Position numbers and translations under genes: made by a program
The notes under the pieces: model-generated
What the model was told of the DNA's origin: nothing
The model's database searches: none
The model's input: only the letters and a program-made list of their open reading frames with translations
In this document: in pieces, positions 47,270-53,557 of the stretch
Position numbering within the stretch: position 1 is the stretch's first letter
Layout of the letters: the number at the start of each line of letters is the position of its first letter
From: Micrococcales bacterium
GTDB taxonomy: Bacteria > Actinomycetota > Actinomycetes > Actinomycetales > Microbacteriaceae
DNA length: 53,557 bases
Assembly (NCBI GenBank): GCA_947489235.1
Contig: CANLDE010000003.1
Location: 1-53,557, forward strand
Reading direction: 5' to 3'

Positions 47270-48166
47270 ATGAAAACGTCCGCGCAACTAATGGCTGATG
47301 CTCAAACTAGAGCAGTGGCTAAGAGTGTATCCGTAGGCTCAGCGCTCACAAGCTATTGGCTATACCCAGCAACTACGGTTTCGCCAGACAAAGCCAAGAA
47401 CCTAGTCCTTGTTCACGGTTACCGAGGCGATCACCATGGCTTGGAAGCTTTTGCTGGGGGATTCACCGAATATAACGTCTATGTTCCCGACTTACCTGGT
47501 TTTGGAAAGTCAGAGCCGCTAAAGAGTTTGCATAACCTAGACGCATATGCCCAATGGCTATTCGAATTCTTGAAGGCAATCAAACTCGTGCAACCTATAG
47601 GTGTTGGACACTCCTTTGGGACACTAATAGTTAGCTCATGCGAATCTGAGCATGATCTATTTGAAAGTTTGATTCTGGTAAACCCTGTTGGTGGGGGAAA
47701 AGTTGGAGGAATCTCAAAGTTCTTGCTCAAGTTCGTTAAGTTCTACTACTGGGTCGCTCACGTAGTGCCAGAGAGCATCGGAATGCGAATGGCAAAGACT
47801 TACCTGCTAGTCGATTCGATGTCAGCTTTCACGACGAAGTCAAAGAGTAAAGAACTTAGAAAGTGGATTAAACAGGTCCATCGCAAACACTTCAATAGTT
47901 TCGCTAACTCCCAAGTCAACTGGGAAAGTTATGTTGCCTCTATCAAAAATGTGGTCACACCGTATGTGAAGAAAATAACTAAACCAGTACTTATGATTGC
48001 TGCCGACCAAGATGAAATCACTCCTGTCTACACTGTTGTTGAACTAGCTCAATCAATGGCAAATGCAGAAGTTTATGAAATAAAAGGTTGCGGACATTTG
48101 GTTCACTATGAAGCAGCTCAAGAGGCGGTAGATGTTATGAATGGCTTCTTAGCGAAGTTGCGCTAA
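47270..48166 (+). CDS. Alpha/beta hydrolase
   Basis: This is an alpha/beta-hydrolase of unknown substrate. The oxyanion region NLVLVHGYRGDHHGLEAFA and DLPGFGKSE are followed by the nucleophile elbow GVGHSFGTL (serine), the acid in AADQDEITPV and the histidine in GCGHLVHYE, giving a full triad. The track start is TTG 47237. ATG 47270 gives a more ordinary N-terminus, MKTSAQLMADAQTR (298 residues), but no strong ribosome site supports either. A TAGAAT hexamer at 47232 may be its -10. The glycosyltransferase gene follows after two bases, so a joint role in lipid or glycolipid processing is possible. Confidence 0.85.
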   Translation: MKTSAQLMADAQTRAVAKSVSVGSALTSYWLYPATTVSPDKAKNLVLVHGYRGDHHGLEAFAGGFTEYNVYVPDLPGFGKSEPLKSLHNLDAYAQWLFEFLKAIKLVQPIGVGHSFGTLIVSSCESEHDLFESLILVNPVGGGKVGGISKFLLKFVKFYYWVAHVVPESIGMRMAKTYLLVDSMSAFTTKSKSKELRKWIKQVHRKHFNSFANSQVNWESYVASIKNVVTPYVKKITKPVLMIAADQDEITPVYTVVELAQSMANAEVYEIKGCGHLVHYEAAQEAVDVMNGFLAKLR

Positions 48167-48168
48167 CA

Positions 48169-49242
48169 ATGAAAACTCTGCACTTTGATGCCAGGTTCAT
48201 CAGGATTGACCGCCCCGATGGAATCAGTAGATTCAGTGCAGAGCTATTCAAAGCGCTAGCAGACAAGGTCGAGGTAGTGGCAATAATCCATGACCTTCGA
48301 CAACTAGATTCTCTTCCCAAAGATGTTGAGTATGTTGTGCTAAACAACCCTCAATCAATCACAGAGTTTTTCGTGGCTAAGAAACTAAACCGGCTTGGAG
48401 CAACTCACGTATTCTCACCAATGCAGGTCATGGGTAGCTTTGGCCGCAAGTACAAACTCATACTGACCTTGCACGATTTGATCTACTATCGGCATCGCAA
48501 ACCTCCTCAGGATCTAAACCTGCTTATCAGGGGATTGTGGCGCTTATATCACCTGAGTTACCAACCACAACGCTGGCTGTTAAACAGAGCTGATGCAATT
48601 GCTACCGTCTCGAAAACGACAATGCAGTTAATCAAAGAACATCGTCTAACCACTAGGCCAGTTGCAGTTGTATACAACGCTCCGGATAAGCACACGGTTG
48701 TTGAACCAAGAACTTTCCCTGCATCCAAGGATTTGATTTACATAGGATCTTTCATGCCCTACAAGAACGTCGAAACCTTAGTTAAAGGCGCAGGACTGCT
48801 ACCTGGCTACAGATTGCACTTTCTAAGCAGGATTTCTTCGTCGAGAAAGGCGCAACTACAGTCACTAGCTCAAAGCCTTGGAGTTGAATTGGTGCTGCAT
48901 GAAGGCGTTTCGGACCAGGAATACAAAGACCTTCTTTCATCGTCTTTCGCACTAGTGTCAGCAAGCAAAGATGAAGGTTTCGGAATCCCACTAGTTGAGG
49001 CTATGCAGCTAGGCACTCCAGTGGTTGTCTCAAACTTGGACATTTTCTCTGAGGTGGCGGCAAGTGCAGGAACTTACTTCAATCCTGACTCTCCAGAAGA
49101 GTTTGCTAAGGCTGTGAAGAGTTTAGAAGATCAGGCTAGCTGGCTTGCAGCTTCAAAGAAATCAATCACTCAGGCCAACCAGTTCGATTGGAACAAATCA
49201 GCTGAAGCTCTGCTTGCACAATTTGCTGAATTAGATTCCTAG
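48169..49242 (+). CDS. Glycosyltransferase family 4
   Basis: This 357-residue protein is a GT-B fold glycosyltransferase of the GT4 type, probably using a nucleotide-sugar donor. The N-terminal half begins HFDARFIRIDRPDGISRF and has LTLHDLIYYRHRKPPQD. The C-terminal donor domain has LIYIGSFMPYKNVETLVKGA and the E-x7-E motif in SKDEGFGIPLVEAMQLGTPVV. Acceptor and linkage are unknown. It is translated with the upstream alpha/beta hydrolase (two-base gap), and its end overlaps the convergent phosphatase gene by 12 bases. Confidence 0.88.
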   Translation: MKTLHFDARFIRIDRPDGISRFSAELFKALADKVEVVAIIHDLRQLDSLPKDVEYVVLNNPQSITEFFVAKKLNRLGATHVFSPMQVMGSFGRKYKLILTLHDLIYYRHRKPPQDLNLLIRGLWRLYHLSYQPQRWLLNRADAIATVSKTTMQLIKEHRLTTRPVAVVYNAPDKHTVVEPRTFPASKDLIYIGSFMPYKNVETLVKGAGLLPGYRLHFLSRISSSRKAQLQSLAQSLGVELVLHEGVSDQEYKDLLSSSFALVSASKDEGFGIPLVEAMQLGTPVVVSNLDIFSEVAASAGTYFNPDSPEEFAKAVKSLEDQASWLAASKKSITQANQFDWNKSAEALLAQFAELDS

Positions 49243-49809
49243 CGATTCTGGGCGGTAATCACTTATCGTCCAAATTCCATCAGCATGCATGAATCTGTTC
49301 AACGAAGCATTGCTGAGACGTTCGCCTTCGCGAGGGAGTTCACCTTCGCTGACGATGTTTAGAACTTTTCTAATGAAAGCTCCATGAGAGACTGCCAAAA
49401 CTCTCTGTCCTGAGTATTCATTGGCTATCAGGTCAAGTAGGAGCAAAGTTCTAGCCTTTAGATCTTCTAAAGATTCAAGCCCTTCGATTGGAACATGGCT
49501 CTCATAAAGCTTGCGCCAAGAAGCATGGTCCATTCCTTCTGCTGTGCCAAAGGAACGTTCAATTAGTTCAGGAACAATGACAACTTGCATTCCGAGTGCT
49601 TGCGCAACGATACCTGCAGTGTCTCTAGCTCTTGAAAGGGGAGAAGAGATAATCACATCCCAATTCTCTGGGTGTAGATGCGCCGCTGCTGTTAGTGCCT
49701 GAGCTTTGCCGGTTTCATTTAGAGGAATATCCGTTGAACCCTGCAGCCTTAGATCTATGTTCCAGTCAGTTTGGCCATGACGAAGCAAGCCAAGAGTAGT
49801 TTCAGTCAA
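49231..49809 (-). CDS. Histidine phosphatase family protein
   Basis: This 192-residue protein belongs to the phosphoglycerate-mutase-like histidine phosphatases. LGLLRHGQTDWN carries the phospho-accepting histidine, SSPLSRARDTAGIV has the second arginine, and VLAVSHGAFIRKVL holds the second histidine. The substrate is unknown; cofactor-independent sugar phosphatases and other phosphatases share this fold. The TTG start at 49809 is supported by GAAAGG seven bases before it and overlaps the sirtuin stop by eight bases. Confidence 0.85.
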   Translation of the reverse strand: MTETTLGLLRHGQTDWNIDLRLQGSTDIPLNETGKAQALTAAAHLHPENWDVIISSPLSRARDTAGIVAQALGMQVVIVPELIERSFGTAEGMDHASWRKLYESHVPIEGLESLEDLKARTLLLLDLIANEYSGQRVLAVSHGAFIRKVLNIVSEGELPREGERLSNASLNRFMHADGIWTISDYRPESLGI

Positions 49810-50644
49810 CTAAGAGCCTTTCTAGAGCCAGCGAAGTGCTGGCTTCGATTTTTACGTTTGCTAGAGCATCGGCTCTGGTAGGTCCTATGTTGACAATGAC
49901 GATGGACTTTTGGGACTTTACTGCTTGTTTAGCAAAACGGTATCCGGAGTTCACAGTCAGTGATGTTCCTGCTACCAGGAGTACATCAGATTCTGCAAGT
50001 TTTGCTAAAGCTTGCTCAACGCGTTGGACAGGCACGGACTCGCCAAAGAAAACAACATCTGGTTTATAAACTCCGTTGCACTTAGCACAGCTAGGCACTA
50101 TGAAATTCTCTGTTCCTTCAACATCTGCATCGCCATCTGGGGTGAATTCAACTTGTTCATCTTTTACTAATGCTGGGTTTAGCTTTTGTAGCAAATCATC
50201 CATTTCAATTCTTGAGATGGAATTCCGACAGCCCATGCAGATAACTTGATCGAGCCTGCCGTGCAAATCAATCACAGCTTTACTGCCGGCTGCTTGATGT
50301 AAGCCATCTACGTTTTGTGTCACAAGCGTGGAGATTTTTCCTTGTTCTTCTGCCTTAGATAAAGCCAAGTGTCCAGGGTTTGGGGAAGCCGAGGCTATTC
50401 GTGACCAGCCGACAAAACTTCTTGCCCAGTATCTTTGCTGCGCTTCAAATGAGCCCATGAAGGTGTCATAAGTCATCGGGTGTCTAGCTACTCGTCCTTG
50501 ACCTCGATAGTCAGGTATTCCAGAATCTGTGCTGAGGCCAGCTCCGGTTAGAACAAAGAGTTTTTTGCCAGCAATGCGCTCACGGGCCACCTCGAGGGAA
50601 TAGTGGGCGGCCTCTGAAATATTTGGATTTTCAACATTGGACAT
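49802..50644 (-). CDS. Sir2-family NAD-dependent protein deacylase
   Basis: Sirtuins remove acyl groups from lysines using NAD. The ORF track starts at 50731, inside the preceding gene. I place the start at ATG 50644 (280 residues, MSNVENPNISEAAHYSLEV), which removes the overlap. NAD motifs are LTGAGLSTDSGIPDYRG and TQNVDGLHQAAGS. The catalytic histidine is in DLHGR, the zinc cysteines are CMGC and CAKC, and GTSLTVNSG is near the C-terminus. A TAAACT hexamer (50653-50658, minus strand) ends eight bases before this ATG, suggesting leaderless transcription. It is coupled to the histidine phosphatase. Confidence 0.9.
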   Translation of the reverse strand: MSNVENPNISEAAHYSLEVARERIAGKKLFVLTGAGLSTDSGIPDYRGQGRVARHPMTYDTFMGSFEAQQRYWARSFVGWSRIASASPNPGHLALSKAEEQGKISTLVTQNVDGLHQAAGSKAVIDLHGRLDQVICMGCRNSISRIEMDDLLQKLNPALVKDEQVEFTPDGDADVEGTENFIVPSCAKCNGVYKPDVVFFGESVPVQRVEQALAKLAESDVLLVAGTSLTVNSGYRFAKQAVKSQKSIVIVNIGPTRADALANVKIEASTSLALERLLVD

Positions 50645-50652
50645 TATGGAGC

Positions 50653-50658
50653 AGTTTA
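50653..50658 (-). promoter_or_regulatory. Candidate -10 for the sirtuin gene
   Basis: On the minus strand TAAACT is followed by eight bases and ATG 50644, with no Shine-Dalgarno. It repeats the arrangement seen at uvrA and the ABC ATPase gene and supports the shorter start. Confidence 0.35.
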
Positions 50659-50667
50659 CAACTTGAA

Positions 50668-51507
50668 CTATCTGATTAGTGACTGACAACCTGTTTCGTG
50701 CGGATATACCGGTCGCACGGTAAGTCTCCATGTCTTACCGTTTGAGCTGAATCTTGATGCAGAATTCAACTTAGGAAGCAGTGAATTGAATTTTATGTTC
50801 TCAGCAGCCGTCATTTCCTTACAATATTGATTCCATTGCAGCGGCTTTGAACCGATCCACTTGTGAATCTTTGTAAATGATGGATCTGGGGCAGCTTCGG
50901 ATGCCATGTATAGCCACTTTGTTGGCTTCCAAACAGTAGGTCTGGATTTTGTCCACATCAACTCAGAGCTGAATGATTCGACTTTATCTCTAAACTTTGA
51001 TGCTGCCTTGCGTGCATCAAGTTTTGACTTAGGCTGCACATCTTGGTCGTAACCAAGCGCATAGATCGAAAACCTGGTTTGAGGTGCTTTTGCGGATATC
51101 TGGGTAACAAATGTTGTGTCGCTAACATCAACTATCCAAGGCATACCCCAATCGAATTTAGGATCCATCAGATTCACTTTTCTTGCTGCATCCAAGATTC
51201 TCGGAACTGCAGCTGGCTCTCGTTTTTGTAACAATGAATTTACAAAATGACCTGGATACTGCGTAGTGTGTACTTTAACCGGAACAATCAAAAGGCCATC
51301 GCTATACAAAACTGTTGGGGTTCTTGAGAAAGCGTACTCTTGGAGGGTGAAGCCACCTGTGTCTTGGATCAGCAGAGAGACGTAGCGGCCAGGGGGAGTT
51401 GTGGCCTGTGCCACGCCGCTAGAAGTTAGACCTAGCAGAAGGCCGATTACAGTCAGAGCTCTAACAATGCGCATGATCACCATCCAGATTTCACTTGTTA
51501 TCTCCAT
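50668..51507 (-). CDS. Secreted protein of unknown function
   Basis: I do not recognise a named family. The protein has up to 279 residues with an N-terminal signal peptide; the best form starts at the third methionine (51474), MRIVRALTVIGLLLGLTSSG, with a likely cleavage after VAQA. The mature part has GGFTLQEYAFSRTPTVLYSDG, then YPGHFVNSLL, MPWIVDVSDTTFVTQI and FSIYALGYDQ. This layout of a reported variable with a supposed title strand, a YPG segment and a YALG strand resembles secreted or lipoprotein hypotheticals of other actinobacteria; that is from memory. Two cysteines lie in the C-terminal third. It has its own 161-base upstream region next to tRNA-Leu. Confidence 0.7.
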   Translation of the reverse strand: MEITSEIWMVIMRIVRALTVIGLLLGLTSSGVAQATTPPGRYVSLLIQDTGGFTLQEYAFSRTPTVLYSDGLLIVPVKVHTTQYPGHFVNSLLQKREPAAVPRILDAARKVNLMDPKFDWGMPWIVDVSDTTFVTQISAKAPQTRFSIYALGYDQDVQPKSKLDARKAASKFRDKVESFSSELMWTKSRPTVWKPTKWLYMASEAAPDPSFTKIHKWIGSKPLQWNQYCKEMTAAENIKFNSLLPKLNSASRFSSNGKTWRLTVRPVYPHETGCQSLIR

Positions 51508-51572
51508 TATCTCGCATGAAGTGGTTTAGGGAATAAACATTCAGTAACTTTGGAGATTCGTTTAAGAATTGA

Positions 51573-51604
51573 ACAGAGCCCCGATGTATTCACCGAGGCT
51601 CTGT
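51573..51604 (-). terminator. Hairpin downstream of tRNA-Leu(GAG)
   Basis: ACAGAGCC pairs with GGCTCTGT (8 bp) around a 16-base loop, 20 bases after the tRNA 3' end on the minus strand. The following TCAATTCTTAAA is only moderately T-rich, so it may be a weak terminator or a processing hairpin. Confidence 0.6.
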
Positions 51605-51624
51605 AGTAGCTGTCTCAAACTACG

Positions 51625-51707
51625 TGTCCGAAAGGGGACTTGAACCCCTACCCCCTTGCGAGGACTAGCACCTCAAGCTAGCGCGTCTACCATTTCGCCA
51701 CCCGGAC
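51625..51707 (-). tRNA. tRNA-Leu (anticodon GAG), CCA not encoded
   Basis: On the minus strand GTCCGGG pairs with TTCGGAC in the acceptor stem. The anticodon arm CTAGC-TTGAGGT-GCTAG exposes GAG, reading CUC/CUU leucine codons. A long variable arm (TCCTCGCAAGGGGG region) and T arm AGGGG-TTCAAGT-CCCCT complete a class II leucine tRNA of about 83 nucleotides. The discriminator is A, but the next bases are CGT, so CCA must be added enzymatically. Confidence 0.95.
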
Positions 51708-51808
51708 CTAAGGTTTGCTGCCTATCTCTAAGCACCAGTTCTAAATGTTACTACGAATACCTGAAAACTCTTTGGCTGGTATTTACTCACATTTATCTAA
51801 ACCAGGAG

Positions 51809-51814
51809 TAGTTT
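51809..51814 (+). promoter_or_regulatory. Candidate -10 for the small gene upstream of uppP
   Basis: TAGTTT is followed by six bases and ATG 51821. An alternative reading is that the neighbouring AGGAG (51804-51808) is a rather distant ribosome binding site, so this call is weak. Confidence 0.25.
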
Positions 51815-51820
51815 TGACTT

Positions 51821-52039
51821 ATGGCTCAAGACGCACGCAACACTCTAAACAGTTTGGTGGCTGCTTTAGAAAGACATTATGAAGCGATGTCTTCCGGTCG
51901 AGGTAGCGATGACCCGGCCGTGGTAGCAACATATGAGCATTTAAAGACCGCATTTTTAGATTACGAAGAAGCTGTTTCAGATCAGTTCGGCGAGATTCTT
52001 CCTATGGAGTTAGCAGAAGATGACGACGACTGGTCATGA
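51821..52039 (+). CDS. Small acidic conserved-type protein coupled to uppP
   Basis: This 72-residue protein has no recognised domain. It is predicted to be largely helical (ARNTLNSLVAALERHYEAM, then AVVATYEHLKTAFLDYEEAVSDQF) and ends in a very acidic tail, AEDDDDWS. It has no signal or membrane segment. The stop overlaps the start of uppP as ATGA, so it is translated with the lipid-carrier phosphatase. The coding potential is credible from codon use, coupling and the coherent helices. A function cannot be stated. Confidence 0.65.
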   Translation: MAQDARNTLNSLVAALERHYEAMSSGRGSDDPAVVATYEHLKTAFLDYEEAVSDQFGEILPMELAEDDDDWS

Positions 52040-52875
52040 GTTTATTTGAAGCAATAATTCTTGGGCTTATCCAAGGTCTTACAGAATTCCTACCAGTTTC
52101 ATCTAGTGCCCACGTTCAGATCTTTTCTGAGTTGATGCAAGTCAAAGGTCTCTCTGACAAGAACTCAGCAACTACTGCATTTATAGCAACAATCCAACTA
52201 GGCACCGAAGCCGCAGTGTTGATTTACTTTGCTAAAGATATCTCAAGACTTTTAGGTACCTGGTTCAAGGGATTATTCAACTCAAAGGCTCGCGATAATG
52301 CCGATTACAAGATGGCATGGCTAGTTATTCTTGCCTCAATCCCAGTAGGTGTAATCGGATTCATGTTAAGAACCTTCATTCAAGAAACAGTACGAACACT
52401 TTGGGTTGTTGCATTCACCATGATCTTGTTTGCCATGATTTTGTACTTAGCTGACAAATACGGTCGCAAAGAGAAGCTTGTGAAGGAAATGAACTTCAAT
52501 ACAGCTCTAGGTTTTGGGCTCAGCCAAGCGCTCGCTGTTATTCCTGGCATATCAAGATCAGGAGCTAGCATCAGCTTTGGTCTTTTCGCTGGGTTCACCA
52601 GAGCAGCTGCGGCAAGATTTAGCTTTTTGATTGGCATACCTGCAGTATTAGCCAGTGGACTTATTGAGTTCAAAGACAGTTATCAGTATCTAGATTCCGA
52701 TACTCTAACTGGAACAATCATCGCCACAGTTACATCGTTTATTGTCGGATACGTGGTTATCGCTGGATTACTAAAGTATTTGAACAAAGGTTCATTTATG
52801 CCTTTTGTGATATGGCGCTTGGTAGTCGGTATCGCCTTGCTAGTGATGCTTAGTAATGGTTGGATTACTGCTTAG
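52036..52875 (+). CDS. uppP: Undecaprenyl-diphosphatase
   Basis: UppP (BacA) dephosphorylates undecaprenyl diphosphate to recycle the lipid carrier for cell-wall synthesis; extra copies give bacitracin tolerance. The 279-residue membrane protein starts with SLFEAIILGLIQGLTEFLPVSSSAH, the first active-site motif, and has PGISRSGASISFGLFAG, the second. About eight helices are predicted. It is coupled to the small upstream gene and shares an interlocked TTAG stop with the PAC2 gene. Confidence 0.96.
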   Translation: MSLFEAIILGLIQGLTEFLPVSSSAHVQIFSELMQVKGLSDKNSATTAFIATIQLGTEAAVLIYFAKDISRLLGTWFKGLFNSKARDNADYKMAWLVILASIPVGVIGFMLRTFIQETVRTLWVVAFTMILFAMILYLADKYGRKEKLVKEMNFNTALGFGLSQALAVIPGISRSGASISFGLFAGFTRAAAARFSFLIGIPAVLASGLIEFKDSYQYLDSDTLTGTIIATVTSFIVGYVVIAGLLKYLNKGSFMPFVIWRLVVGIALLVMLSNGWITA

Positions 52876-53557
52876 CTCTGTGGCGGACCAGCTTCACCTT
52901 CGTTTTGTCTCAAGAACTTTTCAAACTCTAAAGCCAATTGATCTGTGGTCATTTCTTCAGCCTCGGCTTCGTCACGACTACGCTCTAAGCCAGCAATGTA
53001 ATTGAGTAGATCCTCGTCACCTTCGGCAAAAGTGTCGACCGATCTTTCCCATTCAAAAGCAGATTCAAGTATCTCTTTGTGATCCACTGTGAAACCAAGC
53101 ATGATTTCTAAATCATTGACAAGAGCTAGAGCTGCTTTAGGCGAAGGCATCGATGCCACATAGTGGGGGACCTGAGCCCATATAGAGATAGTAGGAATTC
53201 CTGCTTTTTCTATGGCGTGACCAAGGACAGAGATAAATCCTGCTCGACCGTCATAGTTGCTTCTTTCAATTCCCAGTGCATTTCTAACTGAAGCAGTTTG
53301 GCTGTTCTTATAAATCTTGATTTGTCTTGAATGGGGAGTTTCAGCAGCGAGAGAGCCCAACATAATCACTGACTGAATATCCCTATCCTCAATAATCTCG
53401 ATCAGCTCGGTGATTAGGAATTGCCACTGCAAAGCAGGTTCTTGTCCTGTTAGAAAGTAAAGGCTTAGATCTTTTTGTTGAACCTCGGACTTCGGTCCTG
53501 GGCCAAAGAGTTCAATACTTGGCCAAATGAAATCGCGTTCCCCATGCTCGTCAAGAA
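52872..53557 (-). CDS. PAC2-family protein (5' end outside window)
   Basis: The ORF track gives a TTG-initiated frame ending at 53432, but the frame stays open through the end of the window. Upstream codons read LDEHGERDFIWPSIELFGPG, so the gene is longer and truncated at its 5' end. The visible protein (about 228 residues) has the PAC2 (proteasome-assembly-chaperone-like) pattern with LYFLTGQEPALQWQFLITEL, VIMLGSLAAETPHSR, GIPTISIWAQVPHYVASMPSP and ALALVNDLEIMLGF. The acidic C-terminal helices are typical of the actinobacterial form. Its function in bacteria is not firmly known. It is convergent with uppP. Confidence 0.85.
   Translation of the reverse strand, partial: LDEHGERDFIWPSIELFGPGPKSEVQQKDLSLYFLTGQEPALQWQFLITELIEIIEDRDIQSVIMLGSLAAETPHSRQIKIYKNSQTASVRNALGIERSNYDGRAGFISVLGHAIEKAGIPTISIWAQVPHYVASMPSPKAALALVNDLEIMLGFTVDHKEILESAFEWERSVDTFAEGDEDLLNYIAGLERSRDEAEAEEMTTDQLALEFEKFLRQNEGEAGPPQS

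Overview
The window reads as chromosomal core sequence from a small-genome actinobacterium, most likely a planktonic freshwater Microbacteriaceae of the Luna type (Rhodoluna/Aquiluna-like). Four things point there: actinobacterial marker genes (rbpA, whiA, opcA, an ANTAR response regulator, a DUF3099 protein, an InhA-like enoyl reductase), gene order matching other actinobacteria, base composition that looks AT-rich for the phylum, and a light-driven rhodopsin. The genus is an inference. I see no insertion sequence, prophage, CRISPR array or rRNA, and no gene-free stretch longer than 300 bases.

Layout. 1-3396: the 3' end of gltB, then gltD and pyk, closed by a bidirectional terminator and a tRNA-Leu(CAA). 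3582-9179: pdtaR-like regulator, a convergent hotdog thioesterase, polA, an HPr gene and rpsA. 9254-16673: coaE and the complete excision-repair set uvrB-uvrA-uvrC. 16755-23046: rapZ, whiA, sodA, the lower-glycolysis genes gapA-pgk-tpiA, secG and rbpA. 23047-31112 (minus strand): the pentose-phosphate operon tkt-tal-pgi-zwf-opcA-pgl. 31302-34482: ctaB facing a ctaA-photolyase pair. 34670-38672: suf operon sufB-sufD-Rieske-sufC-sufT. 38675-42868: bioY, an ABC-F ATPase, the rhodopsin, a SURF1 gene and a DUF3099 gene. 42971-46036: fabG, an inhA-like fabI, serB and an ABC ATPase. 46123-53557: type-B L31, a DnaQ-like exonuclease, an alpha/beta hydrolase plus glycosyltransferase pair, a histidine phosphatase and sirtuin pair, an unknown secreted protein, tRNA-Leu(GAG), a small acidic protein coupled to uppP, and a PAC2-family gene that runs off the window.

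Most of the content is central metabolism (NADPH from the pentose-phosphate pathway, lower glycolysis, glutamate synthesis), DNA repair (PolA, UvrABC, photolyase), haem A/cytochrome oxidase assembly (CtaA, CtaB, SURF1) and Fe-S assembly. Repair and light use go together: a photolyase is translationally coupled to haem A synthase, and a retinal proton pump lies a few kilobases away. The genome is tightly packed. Many co-directional neighbours overlap by 1 or 4 bases, and four convergent pairs share a single four-base interlocked stop.

Several ORF-track starts look wrong. I moved them for ctaB, sufB, opcA, serB, the SURF1 gene, the alpha/beta hydrolase and the sirtuin. The most notable observations are the rhodopsin's unusual residues (proton-pump DTE motif kept, but no helix-B histidine and no antenna-accepting glycine) and a recurring TANNNT-N6-8-ATG arrangement that suggests widespread leaderless transcription.
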